From Straminergon stramineum (lineage: Eukaryota; Streptophyta; Bryopsida; Hypnales; Calliergonaceae): 64,000 nt of DNA. The DNA lies in the NCBI GenBank assembly GCA_963920665.1, contig OY987265.1:10607001-10671000 (forward strand), written 5' to 3'. Both the position numbers and the translations under genes were made by a program. Positions 44,504 through 56,325 of the stretch are shown here, piece after piece (the first letter of the stretch is position 1; each line of letters begins with the position of its first letter). The notes under the pieces are model-generated. The model did no database searches. It was not told the DNA's origin and was given only the letters and a program-made list of their open reading frames with translations.

Positions 44504-44698
44504 ATGTGCGATACTCGTAAATACCGTATTGCCCCAAATAGACTCGAGGCAACTCTCCACAATTGTAGTAGTTGCAAAAATACTGCCATCCCAGGACCAA
44601 CAGATAAGGAAGTTACGCTATCACCAGCGACATCTCAAAAAACGGAACAGGTTGAAGAACGATTTAATGGGTCTAGGTTTTGCAGCTGCAATGACTAA
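44504..44698 (+). other. coding-like 64-codon segment, unrecognised
   Basis: The frame from ATG 44504 to 44698 keeps CpG, is open in an otherwise A/T-rich area and has Cys pairs (NCSSCKN, FCSCND) and a charged middle (KTEQVEERFNG). The stop follows directly. I do not recognise the family. It may be a gene fragment captured by a repeat or a chance frame at the border of the PP1 gene island. Confidence 0.25.
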
Positions 44699-44714
44699 AT
44701 CAGTGAGACCTTAA

Positions 44715-45600
44715 GTCAGGGAGAGTAGGACAAGGAAGTACTAATATAACAAGCGGAGAAAGGAATATAAGAATGGCAACTTCAGGACCAAAATCAATAT
44801 AAGATGATCACACGAAAGCAAGATGTAAGAAGCAGTCAGCCCCAACAATACAGAAACTCCAGTCAAGCAGACTGTAAATAAGCGACAGCAGAACAGTTGA
44901 CTGGAGAAAATGAGATGAAGTGAAACTTGAAACTGGGTGCTCACGCTCCCTAATGTACATAAAACTACGATTGGCATAATTGCTCTGCTGCAGACCCCAA
45001 CCTACAGACATTTCACACACCCCATTCGATCACCAATCCCACCCTAGCAAACCTCTCGCTTGATTCAGCAAGTGTACAGAGCTAAGACATGTGTGCCACC
45101 GCCCTCCCAAGGACACCACTCCAGCTTCCAAAATAACTACAGCTACTACGTTTGTGTGTGCATTGCATGCATGCATACATACATATGTGTAAGCGTCTCT
45201 GAGATCATGCTCAATGTTCTGCTGGCCACAAACTCCAGCTCCACAGCGAACTGCTTAAGTACCCCACTTGATAAGGCTCTTGTTCCAAAGAGCAAGTTCA
45301 CACTCGCTGTCATCCCTAAACAGAGCCTCACGAAATCAAATGAGGCTTCAGCTTCAAAGGTGCTTACTGTTAATAACTTGTTCCTCTCGCTCATGACCGG
45401 CATCTGGTATTATCCCTGCCCCCTCACCAGAAACACATATCTCAAAGTCTTGCAGTCATGGAATGCACAACCTATTCACATGCATCCGTGTACATCAGAT
45501 ATTTAATATGTGCACACGTTGCACATACATGAAATTTGGATTCTAGTATCAAGATACACGTAGCAAAAAGAAACACTGCCAAGTCATGAATACTCATGCT
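44715..45600 (-). other. 3' flank of the PP1 gene
   Basis: Mixed composition with CpG, following the PP1 stop on the minus strand. It probably contains the 3' UTR. A short run of catacatacata-type simple sequence lies near 45170-45186. Nothing else is seen. Confidence 0.5.
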
Positions 45601-47402
45601 TTAAAATCTGCTGACCTTGACGCCACGCGGAGGAGTTCCAGGTCGGGCCGCATTATTGCCGCTGGGGTATGACACGTATTTCTGTTTCTTTTCCGCTGGT
45701 TTTAGAATCTGAAACGAGCACATGAGGGTATCGTCCACACTCATCATTGCACCGGCATTATCAAATTCGCCACAATAATTTGGTGCGGAGAAAATAGTGA
45801 CCAGCTGGCGCTTGGCAAAAAACTCGTAGCCATCCTCCACTACCTATATGCAACGACCCACGCTGGTCAGTGCTGGGTGCACAGAACATGAAAATACCAC
45901 GAATTAGGACTTTAACATGAAATATATGCTACACATGGTCAAGTCCTGGGAATCTAAAGCAAGAGCACGAGAGTTCTCGTGCATATTCAATCATAAATTT
46001 GAAGGCAACTTTAAAAATTCGGAGAGTTGAACACTTCAGTACTTGATGGGCTCGACAAATGAGATCCAAGTCGTGCTTTTGTAGGAACTCGGAGACCGTG
46101 TCTGGACCAAAAGTGAACGAGACTCCTCGATCGTTGTCTCCCCAGCCTGCCACATCTTTGTCAGGATCCGCCCATAGAAGGTCACACAACAAGCCGGCAT
46201 CAGGGACGTCTGTTGGCCGTGCAATCTTCTTTATCTGGTCCAAGTTCTTGAGGTCTGGGGAAAGGCCTCCATGCATGCAAAGAATCTTCTCATCAATCAA
46301 GGCAGCCACGGGCAAGCAGTTGAAACAATCTGTAAACGTCTTCCACAACCGTATGTTGAAACGACGTTTACATTCATCGTAGAAGCCGTATATACGATTG
46401 ATTGATGCGCATTCATGGTTACCTCTTAACAAAAAGAAGTTCTCTGGGTATTTGATTTTATAAGCCAAAAGGAGGCAGATGGTTTCTAGGCTCTGCTTTC
46501 CTCTGTCCACGTAGTCCCCTAAAAACAAATAATTTGCCTCAGGTGGAAAGCCACCATATTCAAACAACCTCAAGAGGTCAGAATATTGCCCATGAATGTC
46601 ACCTGCAACAGTAAATCGGCATTCATCAGTCACCGTCTACAACGCAATTTGGTAAAAAACTAGCCCAGCAGGTGCCTAAGTAGTCCTTTAGAAGACACAT
46701 CCACCAGATCCCAATCACATGCAGTTCCAGTGTGACATCCTGTCCCAGGTTACAAATATGTTTTGCTTCGTTCACAAAATTCCAGCCTTTGATAGCTATT
46801 TCAGGATGATAGCAGAAACCACTGAACCCTATCCTGTGCATTAAATTGAAGAGGAAGATTCTGCTATAACTTCTTACGAAGAGTATAAAGTCCAAAGGAA
46901 TACATTTCCATAAATATTTTGAAGTCTCATGTAATGCACAAGTCTTAAAAACTCATAAGGAATTGAATCGCACGAAATTCTCGTACACATAAATATTCTC
47001 TAACAAGCATAGAGATGAACTCCCAGAAGGAGATGCCATTTCAAAGACATTTTGATTCTTTAAAAACGCTTCATGGCTAAATGAATTGCCTACACAAACG
47101 AGCTTGCCCTCCGTGATAACAAGTTGAAGGTGCCAACTCGAGCCGGTCCGAAACCACAACATCGTGATCACTTTTGTGAGGAAAACATGACATAAAAAGA
47201 GTCCAAAGAAAATTAAGGGCATACCACAGATCTTGATCGGAGCTTCAAGCTCCAGAAGATTGGGCTGGGATAAAAAAATGTCTTTAGACGCAACACAGAG
47301 CTGGCGAATTTCAGCCTCCGAAAGCTGCACTTGCTTGCCCGGCCGCCCAGTCCGCACCTCGAGCAGCCGTGCTATGATATCATCTAACACCGCGCTGTCC
47401 AT
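45601..47402 (-). CDS. protein phosphatase PP1 catalytic subunit (TOPP)
   Basis: Three minus-strand exons: 47402-47225, 46602-46043, 45843-45601; 326 aa, the usual length for plant TOPPs. The metal-binding and catalytic motifs of the PPP family are intact: GDIHG (60-64), GDYVDRG (88-94), RGNHE (119-123), then [20 protein letters not shown] and [19 protein letters not shown] near the C-terminus. The tail PAEKKQKY then runs to VKVSRF. The enzyme removes phosphate from Ser/Thr on many targets and is steered by regulatory subunits; location is nuclear and cytosolic in known plants. Conservation is so high that identity is secure; which TOPP paralogue cannot be said. Introns of 622 and 199 nt follow phase 1 and phase 0. 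Confidence 0.97.
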
Positions 47403-49360
47403 TCCCCTCCCTCACACTTCTCCCCACCTTTAGGGATCTTGTCCTTCCTACCTTCACCTCCGCTTACTCGTTGAGCAGTCACTAATGCACTAAATTCTGC
47501 ACAATACATGAGAGGTCGCTCGTTAAGTCGTTTGAACACCCCGACACCTTAAAGAGCTGAGTGTCTCCAGATGAAAAAGACGAAACCCCGCTATACAAAA
47601 TCAACTGATCAACTGCAAAGAGAAGACTACTGAGAAAGCATTCACATCAATAATAGGCTCCTACTACCCATTCGGCCACTGTATTATGCATCAGAAAGCA
47701 CGTCCATAAACGAATTTATCCTAAAACGAATAGATTTCAAGTTACCTCCAGAACATTCAAAATAGGGTAATCAGAAAGTATTGACACACAAGTCGATTAA
47801 CACAACAGTTATATTGCACTCAACAAGGTAATCAGAAAGGCAGCCGAACCAGGGACACCTGAGAACAAAAGGGAAATTCAGTATTGTTGTAATAAGGACA
47901 AGATAATGTTAGGGTTTGACATGTTTATCACTATCGGGAAGACAATGAGTGCCGCAAGAACCGTAGCTTTCAAGACATGGACCATGCCCAACCAAAAGAA
48001 AGGGATTTATGCACGAAGATAATAGGATACGAGAAAAAAATTAGGACGAATTCCAGAATAATTCAGACGCTTTAAGGACGTCCAGAAAAGACGACAGAAA
48101 AGAAAAAACCCTACAAAATTGTCGCCCGTACTGATTAAAATGATTCCATGGACTGGTCGCACCAGGCAAATGCCGAGCAGCAGTCAGGGTGCACATCAAC
48201 TTCAAAATTCAAATATTCTTTCGAGTGTACAAAGCCGCGACCGGAAATAATAAGGGCAAAAAGAAGTCGAAGTAAAATACATACCACGTACAGTAGATAA
48301 CACACTCTCAAGGTTAGCAAACAACTCTCGGGCAGTTAGGGTTGAGATGCCTGGAAAGGTAATGACCGTTCCTTTACAGGACGAAAGGGGATTTTTCCTA
48401 ACAAACCTACAAACGGACGACAACATCGGAGTCGGATTAAACAAAAAAACTATCCACTGTAATAGCAGGCGATCATCTCACAAGGACGATAGAAATGAAA
48501 CATCTCCCACCATGAACAGCTTAAGTAGAACTCGCGAACAGCATCCTCCAGAACAGGTCATCCCAGGTTGCATGCACTCATGTGACGCAACATATCGCTT
48601 GACAAGGTCAACAGAAGCCACTTTACATGCACCCTCGGTTCCCAACCTACACTCTACCAACAACAACAACTCAAAGTACGGATTCGACTCTTTCAAATTT
48701 CGTGAATCGCTCTTGTAAGGCAATCATCCTCCAGCGCTCATCCCTAGGGTGCAAGATTCATAGAAGTCGCCAAATCGACCACCCGACCACAAAACAGTCC
48801 TCATTAGAACTAAAACCGCCACATACGCATCCCTACCCCACACCCCACCTCAAAATTCTCAACAAAATCTACTCAAACCTCGCAATCCCATCGATCTCAC
48901 CAAACGCCACCGACCGGCACTTAACGCCACTATAAACTCGCCACGAACGCAAATAAGCACAGTAAGACGCAAGCAGACCTACGCCACCTCCATGTCCCCA
49001 CTTCAATGGAGGAGTCCAGTCGAACTTACAGGTGCTAGGGTACGCCCCCGGCGAAGCACCGGCTCACGGCCGCCCGCGAAAATCGGCCAGGGCGTGGAGA
49101 GACAGGTAACGAAGGGAATGCACGCATCGGCACGGTTCCAACAAACACACATCGGCGATGGGGATCGCCCTTCTGATCTCTCTCTCGCGCGCGCGCTCAC
49201 TCTCTATTTCCGACGCAGCAGCAGCAGCAGTGAAAGAACACAAACGAAAACAAGGAAGCACACAAGGCGCTCTCTCTGTCTCTCTCTCTCTGCCCGCCCC
49301 CATCCCCTCTCTAGCCCTCTCCCGCCCCCTCGAAATCTACCAATCGGGTGAATCTTTAAC
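47403..49360 (-). promoter_or_regulatory. 5' leader, probable leader intron and promoter of PP1
   Basis: CpG-containing sequence extends almost 2 kb upstream of the PP1 ATG. On the minus strand a CT/GA-rich block (about 49170-49330, with GAGAGA runs and a CTG run) looks like a plant leader exon. It is followed by a good donor (CACCT|GTAAGT, intron from 49029), so one long leader intron reaching towards 47410 is likely. No protein is recognised in either strand. Confidence 0.45.
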
Positions 49361-49381
49361 CCCTGTTATCACCGCGGGCAG

Positions 49382-49564
49382 GTGGATCTGGTAAATGTTC
49401 GTTTTACGTACAGGCCTCGGGTCAATGGCTGCGCTCCTGTTCATCTCGAATCTCTTGCTGATTTCGTGGATGTTCAGTGGCAGCAGACTGCCACATTTGC
49501 GCCACGTCATGATCGGAAGTATTTAAATTTTCGGACCTTCCATGGAGTTGGTGGTAGATTTCAG
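49382..49564 (+). CDS. orphan exon-like frame, 61 codons, unrecognised
   Basis: A fully open frame is bounded by a possible acceptor (gggcag|GTGGAT) and a good donor (TTTCAG|GTAACT), with a length divisible by three. The peptide begins VDLVNVRFTYRPRVNG, passes VDVQWQQTATFAP and ends FHGVGGRFQ. Codon choice and CpG content resemble genes, not the desert that begins 60 bp later. No partner exons are found on either side. I do not recognise the family; it may be the remains of a gene cut by repeat insertion, or an exon of a gene whose other parts are lost. Confidence 0.35.
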
Positions 49565-49858
49565 GTAACTTACCGGTCATAAAGTGGATTTCCGAGAATG
49601 AGTGCTAATTATTGTATATCCTCCTCTCGTGGATTGACACGTGGCATATTTGAAAAGAATTTCAAGTTACTTTTGTTTTTGAAAAAGAATATGTTTGAAA
49701 TGGGACATCACTAATAAACATGAGGGGTGCTTAGGCTTTGTTTCTAAGAGTTTGGAACTACGGTCTAAAAGATATTGAATTTCAAAGTTTTAATTTATGA
49801 ATTAAAAAATTAGAACATTACATTTATTTTTACTTTTGGTTATGGCAACAACACAAGG

Positions 49859-50860
49859 CACACTAGCATGCTTGAAATGTTGAGGGCATTGATGGTGAAA
49901 ATGAGGTGAAAATATCAAGTTGTAACATCAAAGTTTGGTATCAAAGGCTTGTACCACTTGATTGTCCCACTGGAGGTCTAGCACTGTCGTCATCTAAGTC
50001 TATTTTGTACATCATTCTATGGATGATGGCCATTGTTTTTGATTGCAAAAGGAGCATCATAAGAGGTAGGACACACTAGTATGTTTGAAATGTTTAAGGG
50101 CATCACTAGTGAAAATGAGGTGAAAATATCAAGTTGTAACATCAAAGTTTGGTATCAAAGGCTTGTACTACTTGATTGGCCCAGTGGAGGTTTAGCACTA
50201 TTGTCATCTAAGTCTATTTTGTACATCATTATGTGGATGATGGCTACAGTCTTTGATTGCAAAAGGAGCATTATAAGAGGTATGTGCAGGTTATCTTCAT
50301 TGTCTCTTGATCTAGCCAATCATTAGTTTGATACCCAAATGGGCCTTTGGAACCAAGTGTTGTTATCATGAAAACTTGCTTCATGTATCATTCTCTAGAT
50401 GATGCCTACAATCATTGATTACAAAATTAGTATTGATCATGACAGATATATGCAATTATCTCCACTAGTAACCTCCATATTCAGGCATTGATTTGATATC
50501 AAAATATACCTTTGAGACTAGGCATTTTCATCATCAAAATTTTGTTATTTGTTTTTCTAGATGATGCATGGAGTTTCTAATTTTCAAAAAAAGTATAGCA
50601 TCACAAGTATTATTATCTTCATTATCTTCTCGTATAGGAATTAGTTTGAAGCCTAAAAATCTTTTGCCACCAAGCCCTATCAATATAAAAATTTACTTTG
50701 TCTATTTCTAAATGACACCTATAGTGACCAATTTCAAAAAGAACATCATAACATGTATTGTTATCTTCATTGTCTCCTCACATAGGCATTAATTTAGTAC
50801 CCAAATATGCCTTTGGCACAAAACCTTGCCATTGTCAAAACTTGCTTTATATATCTCTAG
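49859..50860 (+). repeat. decaying tandem array, about six units
   Basis: Two well-preserved units of about 213 bp (from 49859 and 50073, nearly 90% alike) are followed by four shorter, more diverged units near 50325, 50490, 50640 and 50790. Shared landmarks are 'ttggtatcaaag', 'cttgattg.cccagtggaggt', 'tcatctaagtctattttgta', 'atcattctatggatgatg' and 'ttgattgcaaaaggagcat'. Divergence rises from left to right, so the first pair is probably the newest duplication. Confidence 0.8.
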
Positions 50861-51240
50861 AGATGTGTGTAGGAGGGATATTTATTTACATATAAGTTAT
50901 ATTTTAAGATCTTCTTTACATTCAATCAACCTTCTTTTGTATCCAACTAGAGGAAATTATGATAAATAATATATTTGTACAAAGATATGTTGAAAACTAT
51001 AAAAAAAACTCAATAAAATAATTTGGACATTAAAAGCTTAAATAAATCCTCCAAGTTATAATTTTCAACACACTTTATATGGTGCAAATCAACCCTAAAA
51101 GCACATTCATACCAAAGTTAAACATAAAGACAAAGTAAATTTTGGAATTTCATTAGTTGAACAAGAATTTCAAATACATCTTGCTTCGAATTTTAAAAAA
51201 TTCCTCCCACAATTGAAAATTCGTCCATATATGAGGGAAA

Positions 51241-51260
51241 TATATATATATATATATATA
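51241..51260. repeat. (TA)n microsatellite
   Basis: About ten uninterrupted TA units in A/T-rich DNA. It has the look of an ordinary simple repeat. Confidence 0.9.
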
Positions 51261-52640
51261 AATAGTTCTCAAGGAAGGGAATAAGAAATAAAAAGATCTT
51301 GACTTCCTTGTAGGGTTTAACTCTTAAATGACTTAAAGGAACTTTATATAGAATATTCTATTTAACTCTTTGAATTTGAAATGTATATCAAGATATGGCA
51401 AGAAATGCACCATTGGGTTGATAATTCAACAATTATTGTCTTTCATTTGAATGTCATTCTAAAATCAAAATCTTGTAATGCTCAAAATAAGGGCACTTTG
51501 TAGGTAGAATGATTAAGTGACCATTTTGTTGCTTTCAAACATGCAAGAAGTATAAGAATGATCCAAATTTAGAATGCCCTATATCCTTGGAGTGAACTAA
51601 TCATAAGATAACTTTTTATCACTTGCATTCCTCGATTCACCTAAGTTAAGTACATGAAATGACACAATGTTGTGACCACAATTGGACCTCCAAGACCTTT
51701 ATAGATTACATACCTACACTATTCTCTTCCAACATCAAATCATTTTGAAGATTATAAATACCATAGCTAAAATATTTATTCTTTCAAACTAAAATTCACT
51801 TGATATGCTATATGCTATATTGGATTAGGGTGGAAATTGAAGTAGAAATTTTCACCATAGTCCAAACCATATAGTTGAAATTGAAATCTTACCCCCTAAG
51901 AGTCTTTGGTAGATAGGAAAATGTAGATTAGGAGCTTTACAAACAAAACAAATTATAGAAAAAGAAGAATCTATTTAGATATAAGATATTCAAATTTTCA
52001 AGTTCTCCTTTCCTTCCATTTTGACATAAACTAATTCAAAACCTAGTACATAAATTATGAAGCCAACAAGTAATCAAGAATAGACAAAAAATGTTTTATT
52101 AACATGTATGGATGTACTTCATCCCTTTTGTGCAACTCCCATAAAAAGCTCTTCAAAACCTTTATAATCCACATTGTGAATGCTCAAATTTTTAAAGATG
52201 AAATTCTTTTGTTTTCTCTCCCCTTGTTGTGAATCTCTTAAATGCAATCAATGTCACAATTTCATCCATCATATTCTCATTCATACAAATTTTTCATTCA
52301 TTTGTCTGTGCTAAAGCCTAATTTTAGACATCTACACATCTTTTTAATGAAACCTTATAACTTGATGAAACTATGAAACCTTATAAGGAAAGACTTGCAC
52401 GTGGAATGGGAATCGCAAAACTATTTTCAAATTTTCTAGAATTACAAGTGCTTTTGCCAACTTCCACGATGTTTACACTTCCATGTGAGTAGGGAGAAAC
52501 TACATTTCAGGGGTAGGTTTGTCTTGCTGTCAAATTAAAAGCAATCCAAGTGTCAAACTGAAAGCAACCCAACAATTCAAGTCCAAAGTTAAAATTAATA
52601 TTTTGGAATTTGGGAAACTCACTCCCCACTTTTCATGCGC

Positions 52641-53411
52641 TTCTTCCTAGGACTTTGAATAGATTACCGACAAACTATTCCAATTCTCCCCTTCCAAACA
52701 TTGCACACGTCCATGTGTGGAGAGTTCGGAAAAACATTGTCTTGTCTGCAAAGTTTGACCGATTCCGGGTACATGGAAGTCTGCCCTAATTTGATGCAAA
52801 AACCTTAAATGCGGGGAAGGTCCTTGTCTCTGAAGATTTCAAACCCTAAAACTGAGGACGGAGGAGCGATGGTGATTCCAAGCCCTAAAAGTCGTCATTG
52901 TCGTCGTCGTCTCCGTCTCTTGTGAAGGAGCCAGCCGGTGCTCGCAATGCCGTCATTCACTCTTGAATTCGCCATCGATTTGTGTGTCCCACAGGCTGGA
53001 TTATTCAATTCGAGATTCAATTTCGTCTTCCACTCTTCCTGCGTGGGGTTGCTCCGCACTCCCACACACTTCCCGCTCATTCAACCAAGATTTGTCGTCG
53101 TCGTTGCTTTTCCCACGGCGACGCACCGCCATTAGACTTGACTAGTCGCTGCTTCTTATCTTCTGCCCCGTCGCTCGAGAGAATGATCCGCCTCGATGGT
53201 GATGCAGGCATATTGCTGTATGTCAGTTCTCGTCATTAGTAATGTTCGGGATACGGGACTACCCTTCACGGCAGGGAGCCTTCTGCTGCGGGTCGGTTAT
53301 CGTTCAAGGTCCCACCTCAAGCTGTACAAGGGTTTCAAATTTGTTCGTAAACTGGCGTGTGCAGTCAGGAGGGAGCATTGAGTTAGTGCCTTCAATAGTA
53401 GTTCGAATGCA
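52641..53411 (+). promoter_or_regulatory. putative promoter/leader of the unrecognised gene
   Basis: CpG returns at about 52640. A telo-box (aaaccctaaaa, 52840-52850) and short upstream frames (ATG 52871, 19 codons; ATG 53183, 18 codons) precede the possible coding exons. This resembles the 5' ends of other genes in the window. The transcription start is not placed. Confidence 0.35.
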
Positions 53412-54022
53412 ATGGAGACTACCTCAGTGGATTCAGTAGTGCAGTTGGCACTACGCTTTGCTTTTGCCATGCAGAGCTCCCCAGAGCCCTGTAATAAGTA
53501 ATTGACCATGGATATTATTACGGAATGGCAAGACCTAGAATTGGCCTACGTATCTCGAGAGTCTACTCGGTCAAAGTCCCACCTCAAAAACTGCATGTCT
53601 CCTTTCAGAAGTAGACTATATCCTCTTCTAGTTATGACCGGCTATGACCTTAGGTCTTTGAAGTTTGATGCAAGCGTAAGTGGCTTACAGATTACCAGTT
53701 CATCAGAAGAAAAGTTCACGACCAAGCGTACGGAGTACTTGAGAAGGTTAAGTATAAGCGTTGACAAAAAGAGAGAGAAGCATAAAAATAGAATGCCGTC
53801 ACAGAATGCACCAACTCGTCACATGAGTGCACACCGAATTCACCAACTCTTCACATGAGTGAGTCTAGGGTTGAAGATGCTATTGCACAGCTTCACATCT
53901 TCACGAACTTGCTCAACAGCAAGAGCCAAAAGTCGAAGCCTATTTCCAAAGTTGATAAACGTCGAATTCTCCGCAGTTTCTGTAACCTCAATGGGGCTGA
54001 TCGGGCATTCTGGCCCTCTACA
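53412..54022 (+). CDS. unrecognised gene or pseudogene, three candidate exons
   Basis: Candidate exons 53412-53497, 53609-53727 and 53805-54022 join in frame with plausible splice sites, giving 141 codons that start METTSVDSVVQLALRFAF and end ADRAFWPST before a GTAAGT donor. Just downstream are two more coding-like frames that I cannot join in phase: 54049-54208 (QALVDYYSHYFCKTNNASS, then VGRHARDQNSLISD, stop) and about 54290-54440 (SAEEETAVINYSTVLRAD, then FRTLSILGGFCNQPLWETG). The frame break between 54022 and 54060 means either an unseen intron or a frameshift. I do not recognise the product. The small introns (111 and 77 nt) are short for this window. Confidence 0.3.
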
Positions 54023-54440
54023 GTAAGTTATGCTCCTGGGTGCAAAATAAATGCGGTCCAGACAGGCTCTAGTTGACTACTACAGCCATTATTTTTGTAA
54101 GACGAACAATGCTAGCTCACTACTGGACCAGTATGTTGGGCGTCATGCCCGTGACCAGAACTCGCTGATCAGTGACATTCATATTAATAGTACTTCACAA
54201 GCGATGTAAGACCTGGAGTTTTGAGAGATTGAAAAAACTACCATGGGAGGCAACCCATTCCTGATCACCATCCCCTTTTGGCAATACAGACTGTTCTCTT
54301 TCCGCGGAGGAGGAGACGGCAGTGATTAATTACAGCACAGTTCTCCGTGCAGATATGGCACATTGTGATTGTTTTAGAACACTCTCAATCCTTGGTGGAT
54401 TTTGCAACCAGCCCTTGTGGGAAACAGGAAGGTCTACATG

Positions 54441-56325
54441 ACCAGAGTAGGAGGAACAGAATCTTCTGCTCAAAAATTCTTAGTAATTATATTTTGAGAA
54501 ATAAAAATCTGAAAAATTATGTAAACCTTCTTAACTCTGTTTCTACACACTGGAAAATTTTCCCACCCAAGAAACTTGCCCTCCAGATATTTGTAACCAC
54601 TTAAGTGGTTGGAAATGGGTTGCCTCCCTTAATGCTGAATCTGGCGCTGGTGGATTCCAGTGCAGCTACTTCGCAAGGAGGTATACCTTTACATGTCCAT
54701 GAGGGGTGTGGATTAGTGTAAGGTCGAGGTTGCTAAAACCGAAGGACATGATCCCGGCTCCTATTGAATGACCCTGATCACCAAATGGCTGATATTAGGA
54801 GGAGATCAACTACACAAAATATGAGACAAATTTATACTTTGGAACCTATTCGAACTTGGAAAGTTCACATGCAGAATTGCTTGACCACTTGTAAGAAGTC
54901 AATTCTTTCCCTATCATTCTATTGTCCTAATCCCTTTGTGCAAGAACTGAAAATAGAAAAGTCCACTTTTTGAATCATGTAGTCTACTATCATTGCTTCC
55001 AAAGTATGTTCTCAACCCCAACCACAAGAGATGCCCCACCAAACCCAGATTCATGACCAGACTATAAGCTGCGGTTGGGTCTTTCGGTGCGCAAGTATAT
55101 TTAAGTGAGAACAAAAAAACTCACTGTACATAACTCAACTCAACTCCTATCAAAAAATGCACAGATGCACAGGTCGTTCCCACTGTTCAACTCATCACTC
55201 TGCTGCAGAAGAGATATAACCCATGGCTGTGACACAGACAGTATTCCCGGGACTGCAATGGTTTTTTGCTAGTTACACTACTTATGCTCAATAGAAATAG
55301 TTTCAGTCGCAGGATCAACTCACGCCTTCAAGGTCTGGAGTGCATATCACTCGTGTAAGACGATCACATTCACCTATACGTTGAAATACAATTTCGCTTC
55401 TTCAGATAGGCCTTTTATAATGTTGCAGATTGTGGGAGGGCGCACAATACATTTCAGAAATCCGTTAAAACTTCCAACAACAACGTGCGGCTTTGACAGG
55501 TCGATCATAACGCCACGCCTGAGGTGCTACTCCGTCAGAGCTGCAACAACGCCCAGGCATTCCTCTTAGGATTTGAAATCCCATTTTACGGATGAGTGCT
55601 TGCAGATAGAGCCCAAGTTAAAAAAAACAGATTACCTAATATATATCACCTTCTTTAAAAATTGCAGCCTATATGTTCGCAGCAAACAGTCGGAAACGGA
55701 CATAGAAGTTGAAAACTCACTCCGTACCCTCTTTATCACACTCCATTACGTCAAAAGAAGTTGCATACGAATTCTATATTAAGGATATTGAAAACAGTGA
55801 GAAAAAGGATCGAAACCACCTTCCTGAATCTTGCAACCTCAAGTACAAAGTGCATAATGGCCACAGTGAGGTCCATATTTCTAGGAGTTGGAATAAATCA
55901 CTTATGGGCTTCAAAGAGGAAAACAAAATGCAAAACAGAAAAAGAAAAAACTCTTCCCCACCTTCTTGAAGAACAGATACATGTTTTGAAAGTTATTAGA
56001 ATTGACTACCAGTTTTCAAAGTGAAATTTCTAGTTTTAGTTGCGGCACTTTACAAGGAGTTGATGTCACCTTTGCATACAACACTGATGATTGTCACAAT
56101 TATGTAAGAATTGATGATAATGACGTCGATTTCTGGCACCTTCGTTGACACTAAAGAGGTCTGGGTATATTAATTCACTAAACGAGAAAATCGGCAACTC
56201 AAAAGGGATTCTTAACAAGGACATAGTCGAGAGAATGAAGGCTTACTTGGGGAAGAAAGGATCCGCACGACTCTCAACGAACGTCACGAAACTGCAGCAA
56301 CCGAACAATCACATCATGGATGTAG
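54441..56325. other. spacer, A/T-rich insert and 3' flank of the G-gamma gene
   Basis: An A/T-rich stretch (54440-54610) interrupts the coding-like area, and an inverted pair (gggaggcaacccatt near 54245; aatgggttgcctccc near 54614) brackets about 390 bp. The remainder to 56325 has mixed composition, with no frame I can support on either strand; the part next to 56325 is probably the 3' UTR of the minus-strand gene. Confidence 0.4.

Larger units (their letters stand above)
49565..52640. other. A/T-rich decayed repeats, no gene seen
   Basis: CpG-poor DNA apart from its first 60 bp. It includes the repeat array at 49859-50860 and a short (TA)n tract at 51241-51260. No coding frame is supported. 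Confidence 0.6.
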
